Assembly (NCBI GenBank): GCA_023423285.1
Contig: JAFAFV010000016.1
Location: forward strand, 1-8,222
Direction of reading: 5' to 3'
Length of the DNA: 8,222 bases
Origin: Bacteroidota bacterium
Lineage (GTDB): Bacteria > Bacteroidota > Bacteroidia > Chitinophagales > Chitinophagaceae
The notes beneath the pieces were generated by a model, which saw only the letters and a list, made by a program, of their open reading frames with translations, was not told where the DNA came from and did not search any database. Of the stretch, positions 1 to 6,601 are shown in pieces (the stretch's first letter is position 1; every line of letters begins with the position of its first letter). The position numbers were made by a program, and so were the translations under genes.

Positions 1-774
1 GTCAATATTCGCGCCCACCGTCAGTCCCAGGTTAGAAGGCAGCGTCCAGGGCGTGGTGGTCCAGGCCATGAAATGTATTTCATTTTCTGCGTCATTAAAA
101 AGAAACGCGCTTTTATCATTTCTCACCACTTTAAATAAAACCGTGGCCGAAGTGTCTTTTACATCTTTATAGGTTCCAGGCTGGTTCAACTCGTGCGAGC
201 TAAGGCCTGTGCCTGCGGCAGGGGAATAGGGCTGAATGCTGACACTTTTATAAAGCAATCCTTTATTGTACAATTGTTTCAGCAGCCACCACAGGGTTTC
301 GATATATTCATTCTTAAAAGTAATATAGGGGTCGTTCAAATCTACCCAGTAACCCATTTTGCGGGTAAGATCGTCCCACTGGCTTTTAAAGCGCAATACC
401 GCTTCGCGGCATTTTTGGTTGTATTCTTCTACAGAAATTTTTTTACCAATATCTTCTTTTGTAATGCCCAGTTCCTTTTCTACACCCAGTTCTACGGGCA
501 GGCCGTGCGTGTCCCACCCTCCCTTGCGTTTTACCTGAAAGCCCTGCATGGTCTTGTAGCGGCATACCAAATCTTTGAGCGTACGCGAAATAACATGGTG
601 AATGCCGGGCATACCGTTGGCACTGGGTGGGCCTTCGTAAAATACGAATGGTGTTTGCCCTTCACGCAGGGAAACACTTTTCTCAAACGCTGCTGATTCA
701 TTCCATTTGGCCAGAATTTCATTTTCAATAGAGGGAAGGTTCAGGCCTGTAAATTCTTTGTATTTTACACTCAT
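1..774 (-). CDS. ileS: Isoleucyl-tRNA synthetase, N-terminal 258 residues (cut by window edge)
   Basis: This class Ia enzyme charges tRNA-Ile with isoleucine in the cytoplasm. Translating the minus strand from the ATG at 774 gives an open frame to the window edge. Visible are the nucleotide-binding signature region GPPSANGMPGIHH (residues 48-60, with GIHH at the place of the usual HIGH), GGWDTHGLPVE (85-95), the GYWVDL stretch (141-146), and the AWTTTPWTLPSN motif (237-248) that marks entry into the CP1 editing domain. The KMSKS loop and anticodon-binding part lie outside the window. The ATG start fits the family N-terminus and sits about 15 bases after a good promoter. It is transcribed alone here, divergently from pepE. 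Identity is very sure; the GIHH form is, from memory, common in Bacteroidota IleS proteins of the longer type. Confidence 0.97.
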   Translation of the reverse strand, partial: MSVKYKEFTGLNLPSIENEILAKWNESAAFEKSVSLREGQTPFVFYEGPPSANGMPGIHHVISRTLKDLVCRYKTMQGFQVKRKGGWDTHGLPVELGVEKELGITKEDIGKKISVEEYNQKCREAVLRFKSQWDDLTRKMGYWVDLNDPYITFKNEYIETLWWLLKQLYNKGLLYKSVSIQPYSPAAGTGLSSHELNQPGTYKDVKDTSATVLFKVVRNDKSAFLFNDAENEIHFMAWTTTPWTLPSNLGLTVGANID

Positions 775-794
775 AGTATACATAAAAAAGAGTG

Positions 795-824
795 CGAAGG
801 TAACGAAAAATGGGCTGTGGCAAA
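795..824 (-). promoter_or_regulatory. Predicted ileS promoter (Bacteroidota type)
   Basis: On the minus strand a TACCTTCG box (795-802) matches the Bacteroidota -7 consensus TAnnTTTG at all but one position. An exact TTTG (-33 box, 821-824) lies 18 bases further upstream. Transcription would begin near 788, giving a leader of about 15 bases before the ileS ATG. The assignment rests on consensus and spacing only. Confidence 0.6.
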
Positions 825-962
825 GGGGTTTGCCGCATCTGTACTCACAAAAAACATGAAACCATACTAAATCTTTAGTTTGATAAGCAGTTTACCCAGC
901 CTGTGTGTGATGCCGATGATGAGAAGTGAAAATACCATGCATTTTATTAGCCCTGCAAAACC

Positions 963-995
963 TATGGTAAGCCCAATGGATGATCGTTATCTTTA
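963..995 (+). promoter_or_regulatory. Predicted pepE promoter (Bacteroidota type)
   Basis: TATCTTTA (988-995) matches TAnnTTTG with one mismatch, and TATG (963-966) is a one-mismatch -33 box with a 21-base spacer. The predicted start of transcription (about 1002) leaves roughly 14 bases before the ATG at 1016. It would also lie downstream of the alternative ATG at 980, which supports the later start. The remaining 825-962 stretch between this and the ileS promoter shows no feature I can support. Confidence 0.5.
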
Positions 996-1015
996 CAAAT
1001 CTCAAAACAGGAATA

Positions 1016-1768
1016 ATGAAAAATATTTTATTAGCCAGCACATCAGCACTGTTTGGAGGGCAATACCTGGAGTATCTTAAAGAAGAAATTGCAGCCTTGT
1101 TTGCAGGTGTAGATGAAATTGTGTTTATTCCTTTTGCGCGGCCGGGCGGCATTTCGCATGATGAATACACAGCAAAAGCAGCGGCTTTTTTTAGCACGCT
1201 GGACATAAAAATAACCGGCCTTCACAATTTTGAAGATGCTGCAGAAGCTATTAAAAATGCAAAAGGGTTTTTTACCGGCGGCGGCAATACGTTTTTACTT
1301 ACCAAAACCCTGCACGAGCTGAAACTGATGGAGCTGTTAAAAATAGCCATCCTGGCTAACAAACCATACCTGGGAACGAGCGCCGGCTCTAACATTGTGG
1401 GGCAAAATATTCGCACTACCAATGATATGCCGATTGTTTACCCGCCATCGTTTGACGCGATGGGCATTTTGCCGTTCAACATCAACCCGCATTATTTAGA
1501 TCCCGACCCTGACCTTAAACACAATGGCGAAACCCGTGAAACGAGAATTTTGGAGTTTCTTACCCAAAACAATTTGCCGGTGGTTGGCTTACGCGAGGGC
1601 AGTTGGCTGCGTGTAAAAGGGGAAACGATCACACTTGACGGACCACTGACAGCACGCATGTTTGAACCCGGAAAAGATCCTTATGAAATAAAACCCGGAA
1701 TGAGAATTTTGCTTACAGGCAGCATACAAAATGCCGAACGCGATGAGCATCCGGCATTTGGTTTTTGA
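1016..1768 (+). CDS. pepE: Dipeptidase E (alpha-aspartyl dipeptidase, peptidase family S51)
   Basis: A cytoplasmic serine peptidase that splits dipeptides with an N-terminal aspartate, recycling peptide-derived amino acids. The 250-residue product is slightly longer than E. coli PepE (229). Family landmarks are GGGNTFLL (88-95), the nucleophile elbow GTSAGS with Ser122, RTTNDMPIVYPP with Asp137, NPHY with His159, KGETRE-like NGETRETRI (170-178) and LREGSW (192-197). Ser122, Asp137 and His159 correspond to the Ser120/Asp135/His157 of the enteric enzyme, a constant offset of two. An in-frame ATG exists at 980, but it would add 12 poorly conserved residues and precede the predicted promoter; the start at 1016 gives the usual MKNILLASTS N-terminus. 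No signal peptide. The gene is monocistronic and converges on korA. The function of related S51 members can differ (cyanophycinase), but the RTTNDMPIVYPP block is typical of PepE. Confidence 0.95.
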   Translation: MKNILLASTSALFGGQYLEYLKEEIAALFAGVDEIVFIPFARPGGISHDEYTAKAAAFFSTLDIKITGLHNFEDAAEAIKNAKGFFTGGGNTFLLTKTLHELKLMELLKIAILANKPYLGTSAGSNIVGQNIRTTNDMPIVYPPSFDAMGILPFNINPHYLDPDPDLKHNGETRETRILEFLTQNNLPVVGLREGSWLRVKGETITLDGPLTARMFEPGKDPYEIKPGMRILLTGSIQNAERDEHPAFGF

Positions 1769-1780
1769 ATGATTTTTATA

Positions 1781-3625
1781 TTACAAATACTTGTTCAGCT
1801 CCTCTATTAACTCTGCCCTTGTTATGGGCACACCCATGATTTTATTGTAACCTTTGGCATCTACCAAAAATTGATCGCGAATGATCTTTATCAATTGCCC
1901 GTTGTTGATCTCAGGGATTACTATGGTCTCAAAATTCTTTAAAATATCGCCCAGGTTTTTGGGAAAAGGTCGCAGGTAGCGAATATGAGCATGACTTACA
2001 GATTTACCCTGAGCCTGTAATTCAAGGCAAACAGATTTAATTACACCATAAGTAGAACCCCATCCAATTACCAGCACTTTGCCTTTTTCTTCTCCGCTAT
2101 CAATTTTTTGTTCAGGAATGAAATTGGCTATTTTATTCACCTTTTCTTCCCTTATTTTCACCATGAGCTGGTGGTTTTCTGGTTCGTAGTTAATATTGCC
2201 TGTTATATTTTGTTTTTCAATACCGCCAATTCTGTGTTCCAGCGCTTTGGTGCCGGGTATTGCCCAGGGGCGCACCAGGTTTTCATCGCGCATGTAAGGC
2301 ATAAATTTTTCTTCGCCGTGGCCAAGTTCGGTTTTAAAGGTTACGTTGATAGGCGGCAGATCTTCTTCCTGTGGAAACATCCAGGGCTCTGCGCCATTAG
2401 CAATGTAGCCATCGCTTAAAAATACTACCGGCGTCATGTGCTGCAGGCTGATGCGTGTGGCTTCATACACTGCTTCAAAAGCATCTGCCGGAGAGTTGGC
2501 GGCGATTACCGGCATGGGGCATTCGCCGTTTCTACCGTAAAAAGCTTGTAATAAATCGCTTTGTTCAGTTTTTGTAGGCAACCCTGTTGATGGGCCACCT
2601 CTTTGCACATTGATGATCACCAGTGGAATTTCGAGCATCACCGCAAGGCCCATGGCTTCAGTTTTTAGTGCCATGCCCGGGCCGGAAGTAGTGGTTACAC
2701 CGAGTGAGCCGCCGTAAGAAGCGCCAATGGCTGCACAAATGCCTGCAATTTCATCTTCTGCCTGGTAAGTGCGTATCCCAAAGTTCTTATGCAAACTAAG
2801 CTCGTGTAAAATATCAGATGCCGGTGTAATAGGGTAGGAGCCTAAGAACAGAGGCAGGCCGCTTTTTCGCGAAGCGGCAATTAATCCCAAAGCCACGGCA
2901 GGATTGCCCATGATGGAGCGATAACTGCCTGCTTCCATTTTTGCTTTTTCCACCACGTAAGTTGTGTTCAGCGCTTCAGTGGTTTCGCCATAATAATACC
3001 CTGCTTTTAAAGCTTTAATGTTACTTTCTAATATCTCAGCTTTCTTACCAAATTTTTCTGTTAGAAAAGAAATGGTATTATTCATATCTCTGTTATACAG
3101 CCAGTACAAAAAGCCCAGTACAAACATGTTTTTTGCGCGGTCTTTTTCCTTCACACTCATGGTTACCTCTTTCAGCGCTTCACGGGTAAGTTTGGTAATA
3201 TCTATTTTTACCACATCATACCCACCCAGGCTATCGTTTTCCAGCGGGTTATCTCCATCAGGGTAATTGGCCAGGCGCAGGTTCTTGGCATCAAAGCCAT
3301 CGGTATTGGCAATAATCTTTCCGCCTTTTTTCAATCCGCCCAGGTTGGCTTTTAATGCAGCGGCATTCATGGCCACCAGCACATCGCTTTGGTCGCCAGG
3401 CGTGTATATATTATTAGATGAAAAGCGCAACTGAAAACCGCTTACGCCGGGCAAAGTGCCTTGCGGCGCCCTGATCTCCGCCGGAAAATCCGGAAAAGTA
3501 GAAAGGTCGGCCCCCATTAAAGCCACATTATTGGTAAACTGTGTGCCGGTAAGCTGCATGCCGTCGCCACTGTCTCCTGCAAATTTTATTACTACGTCCT
3601 GTAGTACCTCCTGAGTCCTGTTCAT
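1781..3625 (-). CDS. korA: 2-oxoacid:ferredoxin (acceptor) oxidoreductase, alpha subunit with fused gamma domain
   Basis: Subunit of the thiamine-diphosphate enzyme that decarboxylates a 2-oxoacid, probably 2-oxoglutarate, to the acyl-CoA while reducing ferredoxin; works in the TCA cycle with a beta subunit (KorB) that carries the ThDP site. The 614-residue protein has the typical fused layout. The gamma domain (about 10-190) carries FAGDSGDGMQLTG (15-27) and DFPAEIRAPQGT (46-57). The alpha pyrimidine-binding domain (about 238-430) carries YPITPASDIL (264-273), TYQAEDEIAG (286-295), TTTSGPG (311-317) and NVQRGGPSTGLPTKTEQSDL (339-358). A transketolase C-like domain follows (about 510-610). 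Start at 3625 sits just after a near-perfect promoter. The beta subunit is usually encoded next to it, but here the 3' neighbour is the convergent pepE and the 5' neighbour is unrelated. Substrate (2-oxoglutarate rather than pyruvate) is inferred from the domain order only. Confidence 0.94.
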   Translation of the reverse strand: MNRTQEVLQDVVIKFAGDSGDGMQLTGTQFTNNVALMGADLSTFPDFPAEIRAPQGTLPGVSGFQLRFSSNNIYTPGDQSDVLVAMNAAALKANLGGLKKGGKIIANTDGFDAKNLRLANYPDGDNPLENDSLGGYDVVKIDITKLTREALKEVTMSVKEKDRAKNMFVLGFLYWLYNRDMNNTISFLTEKFGKKAEILESNIKALKAGYYYGETTEALNTTYVVEKAKMEAGSYRSIMGNPAVALGLIAASRKSGLPLFLGSYPITPASDILHELSLHKNFGIRTYQAEDEIAGICAAIGASYGGSLGVTTTSGPGMALKTEAMGLAVMLEIPLVIINVQRGGPSTGLPTKTEQSDLLQAFYGRNGECPMPVIAANSPADAFEAVYEATRISLQHMTPVVFLSDGYIANGAEPWMFPQEEDLPPINVTFKTELGHGEEKFMPYMRDENLVRPWAIPGTKALEHRIGGIEKQNITGNINYEPENHQLMVKIREEKVNKIANFIPEQKIDSGEEKGKVLVIGWGSTYGVIKSVCLELQAQGKSVSHAHIRYLRPFPKNLGDILKNFETIVIPEINNGQLIKIIRDQFLVDAKGYNKIMGVPITRAELIEELNKYL

Positions 3626-3644
3626 GTCAAATTAAAAAAGTGCA

Positions 3645-3674
3645 CAAATGTACGATTGTTTCTGATTAATAAAA
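3645..3674 (-). promoter_or_regulatory. Predicted korA promoter (Bacteroidota type)
   Basis: On the minus strand TACATTTG (3645-3652) is an exact match to the TAnnTTTG -7 consensus, with TTTT (3671-3674) at -33 across an 18-base spacer. The predicted transcript start near 3638 gives a leader of about 13 bases. This makes korA its own transcription unit, separate from the three-gene group upstream. The rest of the 127-base gap (3675-3752) shows only a weak imperfect hairpin, which I did not call. Confidence 0.65.
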
Positions 3675-3752
3675 GGTGAAACTGTGTTGAGGCTGCGTTT
3701 TTGCTATAACCCCTACGCCTGTTATTGGTTTATAGACAATCGTTTTGAAAAA

Positions 3753-4751
3753 TTAGTTAACAAGGTAGATAATCCTTGTCCGAAGCATGCTGTCTCCGGA
3801 AAGGAATTGCTCGATTACCGGTTTTTTTACGTTGAGTTTATGGAGCGCGATATAATCGTTCAAAACCTGATATACCTGTTGTTTGATGTTTTCTGCTCCC
3901 TCAAAAACCACTTCTACAGATCTTGATGCCGGCACCTCGATCATTTCCTCCGGTGCATTCAATACCGGCTGATGCCCGACAGGCACAGGAAACGCTGCGG
4001 CAACTTTACTTTGGTACAGTTTTTCATCTGTTTCAAAAATAAGGCAGGTTTGCAAAGCGGGCGAATCTTTTAAAACATACCTGCTTAGGTGACCAAAATG
4101 CTGCTGAAAAAAAGCCGGGAGATCTGCCCACAAAACCGTTTGCCTGATGGCCACATATTTCGTATAAGGAAATTCAGACGGCTGAACATTAAAAGCGGCT
4201 GGTTTGGCCAAAGGCGTTTTCTCTATCATTAGCTTCAAAGCTGCTAAACCCGCGGCAAAGTCTGCGCCCCTCTCTTTTTCAAGGTTATAAAAAATATTTA
4301 AAATGTTCAGCGGCCTTTTCGTGGGCACTTCAAATGTCCATTTTACTTCTGTTTGATTGCCGACGGGCGTTAACAAAAATGTGGAATGCGCTTTTAAGGG
4401 CTGAGGTTCTAACAAATACACATCGTGGCTGATCAGCTTATCCTGCTGCAATTTCGTAAGTGTAATTTCACCTTTACCCGAGATAAGCGGGCTGCCTTCC
4501 CAACTCACTTTTGCGCCCACAGCGCCATCTTTTCCATCTGTTTTGTATTTTATAGAAGAATCTGCCTTTCCCCACACGCTCCAGGTACTGAAGTGCTGCA
4601 AAAACATCATTTGCCGGTACACTTCTTCTGGTTTTGCATTGATGCGTATGGACCTTTCAACTGTTTGCTTTACCGGCGTCATCAGAGAAAGTACAAGCGC
4701 CGCGATGGTTATAAAAATTAGAAAGACAAAAAGACTTTTGATCAATTTCAT
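3753..4751 (-). CDS. Membrane-anchored SRPBCC domain + GyrI-like effector-binding domain protein
   Basis: Precise function unknown. The 332-residue protein starts with a short basic stretch and one hydrophobic helix (about residues 5-24), predicting an inner-membrane anchor with the rest facing the periplasm. Residues about 30-180 look like an SRPBCC (polyketide cyclase/START-like) ligand-binding fold: RSIRINAKPEEVYRQM (33-48), WSVWGKAD (57-64), KVSWEGSP (81-88) and TEVKWTFEV (134-142). Residues about 190-332 resemble the GyrI-like/AraC effector-binding domain: FPYTKYVAIR (194-203), MIEVPASRSVEVVFEG (270-285) and the closing TRIIYLVN. Neither half shows a catalytic motif or a DNA-binding domain, so a small-molecule binding or carrier role is the cautious reading. 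It lies 40 bases after msrB on the same strand with no convincing promoter between, so it is probably the last gene of that operon. Confidence 0.8.
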   Translation of the reverse strand: MKLIKSLFVFLIFITIAALVLSLMTPVKQTVERSIRINAKPEEVYRQMMFLQHFSTWSVWGKADSSIKYKTDGKDGAVGAKVSWEGSPLISGKGEITLTKLQQDKLISHDVYLLEPQPLKAHSTFLLTPVGNQTEVKWTFEVPTKRPLNILNIFYNLEKERGADFAAGLAALKLMIEKTPLAKPAAFNVQPSEFPYTKYVAIRQTVLWADLPAFFQQHFGHLSRYVLKDSPALQTCLIFETDEKLYQSKVAAAFPVPVGHQPVLNAPEEMIEVPASRSVEVVFEGAENIKQQVYQVLNDYIALHKLNVKKPVIEQFLSGDSMLRTRIIYLVN

Positions 4752-4791
4752 AAACAGACTTTATAGAGCAGCAGCCTTGCCCGTTGGCGAT

Positions 4792-5346
4792 TTATTGATT
4801 CTTATACTTTTCTTCTGCCGTTTTAGCTTTTTCAAAGTCCAGAATGACACCGTTGATGCAATAACGCAGCCCGGTTGGTGGCGGCCCGTCTTCAAATACG
4901 TGGCCCAGGTGGCTTTCGCAGCGGCCGCATTGTACTTCGGTACGAATCATGCCATGCGATCTGTCTTCCAGGTTTATAATACTGTTTTTGCTGATGGGCT
5001 CGTAAAAACTGGGCCAGCCGCAGCCGCTTTCAAATTTAGTATCGCTTTTAAACAGCGGGTTGCCGCAGGCAGCGCAATAGAAAGTGCCTATTTCTTTAGA
5101 ATTTTCAAATTTACTGGTTCCTGGGCGCTCTGTACCTTTTTGCCGCGCGATGTAATACACTTCTGGCGACAGCATCTTGCGCCACTCGTCTTCACTGATT
5201 TTTACTTTAGTGGTGTCTGTTTTAGAATATACAGGGTTATTTTCTTTATTCATTTTTATTGTGTCTTTAGGTTGTTTTGTTTGCGAATAGCCGCACTGCT
5301 GAAACAGCACGCAAACTGAAAACAATATGAGTGTAAAAACCTTCAT
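4792..5346 (-). CDS. msrB: Exported peptide-methionine (R)-S-oxide reductase MsrB
   Basis: Reduces the R epimer of methionine sulfoxide in oxidised proteins. The 184-residue product has all MsrB landmarks: SEDEWRKMLSPEVYYIARQKGTE region (51-73), zinc-binding CAAC (Cys91, Cys94) and CGRC (Cys140, Cys143), ESGCGWPSFYEP (106-117) whose Cys109 may act as resolving cysteine, HLGHVF (146-151), and RYCIN (161-165) with the catalytic Cys163. Zinc and active-site residues are complete. The N-terminus (about 1-22) is a hydrophobic signal peptide followed by a polar linker to residue 50, so the enzyme is exported to the periplasm. Cys18 could be a lipidation site, but FQQC is a poor lipobox; signal peptidase I cleavage near GYS-Q (residues 19-22) is an alternative. 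It is the middle gene of a likely operon, 33 bases after the pterin dehydratase and 40 before the SRPBCC protein. Confidence 0.95.
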   Translation of the reverse strand: MKVFTLILFSVCVLFQQCGYSQTKQPKDTIKMNKENNPVYSKTDTTKVKISEDEWRKMLSPEVYYIARQKGTERPGTSKFENSKEIGTFYCAACGNPLFKSDTKFESGCGWPSFYEPISKNSIINLEDRSHGMIRTEVQCGRCESHLGHVFEDGPPPTGLRYCINGVILDFEKAKTAEEKYKNQ

Positions 5347-5379
5347 TCTTACTTACAACAATCAAAACTGCCAATGGTT

Positions 5380-5622
5380 TTATTGTGTGCTGAGCAGGGC
5401 ATCAATTTTTTGTGCCAGCTTTTCATCTTTAGCTGTTACCACATTACCGGCATCGTGGGTACTCAGCCATATTTCTACGGTATTGTATACATTCTTCCAT
5501 TCCGGGTGGTGGTTGGCCTTTTCTGCTTCAATGGCCACGCGCGTCATAAATGCGAATGCTTCACTAAAATCCTTAAACATAAATTTCCGGTACAGTTTGT
5601 TATCTTTTTGTTCCCACATCAT
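5380..5622 (-). CDS. Pterin-4a-carbinolamine dehydratase (PCD/PhhB family)
   Basis: Dehydrates 4a-hydroxytetrahydropterin, the by-product of aromatic amino acid hydroxylases, back towards the usable cofactor; cytoplasmic. The 80-residue protein is a little shorter than many PCDs (about 95-115) but includes the core: FKDFSEAFAFMTRVAIEAEK (16-35), the signature NHHPEW with His38, His39, Pro40 and Trp42, then YNTVEIWLSTHDAG (46-59) with His56-Asp57. Two consecutive ATGs (5622 and 5619) can serve as start. A possible -7 box (GATTTTTG on the minus strand, 5647-5654, one mismatch) lies 24 bases upstream, without a good -33 partner. It is the first gene of the probable PCD-msrB-SRPBCC operon and is divergent from the metallophosphoesterase. 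No phenylalanine hydroxylase gene is in the window, so its partner is unknown. Confidence 0.92.
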   Translation of the reverse strand: MMWEQKDNKLYRKFMFKDFSEAFAFMTRVAIEAEKANHHPEWKNVYNTVEIWLSTHDAGNVVTAKDEKLAQKIDALLSTQ

Positions 5623-5713
5623 GATTCAATTTACCGCATAACGTTACAAAAATCGTGCGGCAACATTAATAATTTTCTAACGCGCAGGTAACATTATGGT
5701 TATACTAACAAAG

Positions 5714-5721
5714 GAACTTTG
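5714..5721 (+). promoter_or_regulatory. Possible -7 box of the metallophosphoesterase-glycosyltransferase unit
   Basis: GAACTTTG matches TAnnTTTG except at the first base and ends 13 bases before the ATG at 5735. No clear TTTG-like -33 element is found at the expected distance, so this is tentative. The 112-base divergent gap 5623-5734 shows nothing else that I can support. Confidence 0.35.
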
Positions 5722-5734
5722 ATAAACCTTTTAA

Positions 5735-6576
5735 ATGCAGAAGCGCCCTGTAGAAATAGCGGTAATATCAGACTTGCACCTGGGCACTTACGCCAGCCGT
5801 GCCACTGAATTTGCTACCTACCTGAAAAGTATTGATCCCAGGTTGTTGATACTGAACGGGGATATTATTGGCGGCTGGCAGTTTAGCAAAAGATATTTTC
5901 CACAGGGGCATATAGCAGCCATTAAAGAGATCATGAACCTGCTAACCAAAGGCATACGCGTGGTGTACATCACGGGCAACCACGATGAAATGCTGCGCCG
6001 CTACAGCAACCTGGAGCTTGGCAATTTTTTACTTACAGATAAAATAGCCATAGAAATCAACGGCAAAAAAACATGGATCTTTCATGGGGATGTATTTGAC
6101 CATACCACTACAGGCCAGGCCAAATTGTGGGGCAAACTGGGGAGTAACGGATATGCAATACTTTTAGGTTTTAACAAATGTATCAACTATGTGCTTAAGC
6201 TGTTTGGCAGAGAAAAAGTTTCCCTGTCAAAAAAGATAATGGAGCAGTTAACAGGCGCTTTATTAAAATTGATGAATTTGAAACCAAGATAGCTGAAGCC
6301 GCTATTGAAAAGAATTTTGACACGGTTATTTGCGGGCACATACACCAGCCGCAAAAAAGAATATTTAAAAACGAAAAAGGAAGCGTGTGCTACCTGAACA
6401 GCGGCGACTGGATGGAACATATGACAGCACTGGAATATGTTGACAATGACTGGCGCCTTTATACCTACCATGAAAAAGCAATGAAAGCTGAAAAGCAGGG
6501 AAAAACAGAACCGGTGGTTACTACAGATGAAATATCGTTTTACCTGCATTCTTTAAAAGAAATAGTTGATGATTAA
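5735..6576 (+). pseudogene. LpxH-like metallophosphoesterase (UDP-2,3-diacylglucosamine diphosphatase-related), frame broken near 6229-6244
   Basis: Metallophosphoesterase-fold protein resembling the Bacteroidota LpxH-like group, annotated as cleaving UDP-2,3-diacylglucosamine in lipid A synthesis; the true substrate of this copy is unproven. Frame one (5735-6292, 185 codons) carries the metal motifs SDLHLG (Asp13, His15), NGD (41-43), GNHDE (81-85) and FHGD (116-119), plus GGWQFSKRYFP (46-56), typical of this family. The last metal motif, GHIHQP, lies at 6334-6351 in the -1 frame, which continues smoothly to the stop at 6576. One base restored in the interval gives a collinear protein of about 280 residues, the normal size. 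Without it the 185-residue product loses the GHxH ligands and ends in an unrelated tail. The break coincides with A AAA AAG, so a sequencing deletion, a real mutation or -1 frameshifting are all possible. The glycosyltransferase follows after 25 bases. Confidence 0.85.
6229..6235 (+). other. A AAA AAG heptamer at the frame switch (-1 slippery-type sequence or indel hotspot)
   Basis: In the frame that begins at 5735 the codons read TCA AAA AAG, so the heptamer is phased exactly like the -1 slippery site of E. coli dnaX. A -1 slip here would join the two halves as SLSKK-DNGAVNRRFIKIDEFE, keeping the length expected of the family. I found no strong stimulator: only a weak AAATT/AATTT hairpin (6266-6279) and an ATAGC/GCTAT hairpin near 6290, and no Shine-Dalgarno-like sequence at the right distance upstream. 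A missing A in a run of seven is the plainer explanation. Confidence 0.5.
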
Positions 6577-6601
6577 TGATTGATAATTTAACAGAACAAA
6601 A

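Noticed and set aside
53..60. Loss of the HIGH motif in IleS as a sign of an inactive enzyme
   Set aside because: GIHH keeps the second and last positions, the surrounding motifs are intact, and this form is, to my knowledge, normal in related bacteria. The motif in fact lies at about 595-606 on the minus strand.
193..696. A 167-codon plus-strand open frame opposite ileS
   Set aside because: It is antisense to clearly conserved IleS sequence and has no family features of its own.
880..1015. Possible small gene or gene remnant between ileS and pepE
   Set aside because: Both strands have short open frames here, but none has a recognisable motif, and the plus-strand frame runs into pepE in another frame.
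1769..1780. Bidirectional terminator between pepE and korA
   Set aside because: Only 12 AT-rich bases without an inverted repeat; termination must rely on something else.
3705..3734. Hairpin TATAACCC / GGTTTATA as terminator of the PCD-msrB-SRPBCC operon
   Set aside because: The stem has a mismatch and a 14-base loop, and no T-tract follows in the direction of transcription.
4543..5319. A 258-codon plus-strand open frame antisense to msrB and the SRPBCC gene
   Set aside because: It lies wholly opposite two well-supported genes, has no recognisable domain, and its aromatic-rich content is what the complement of these genes yields.
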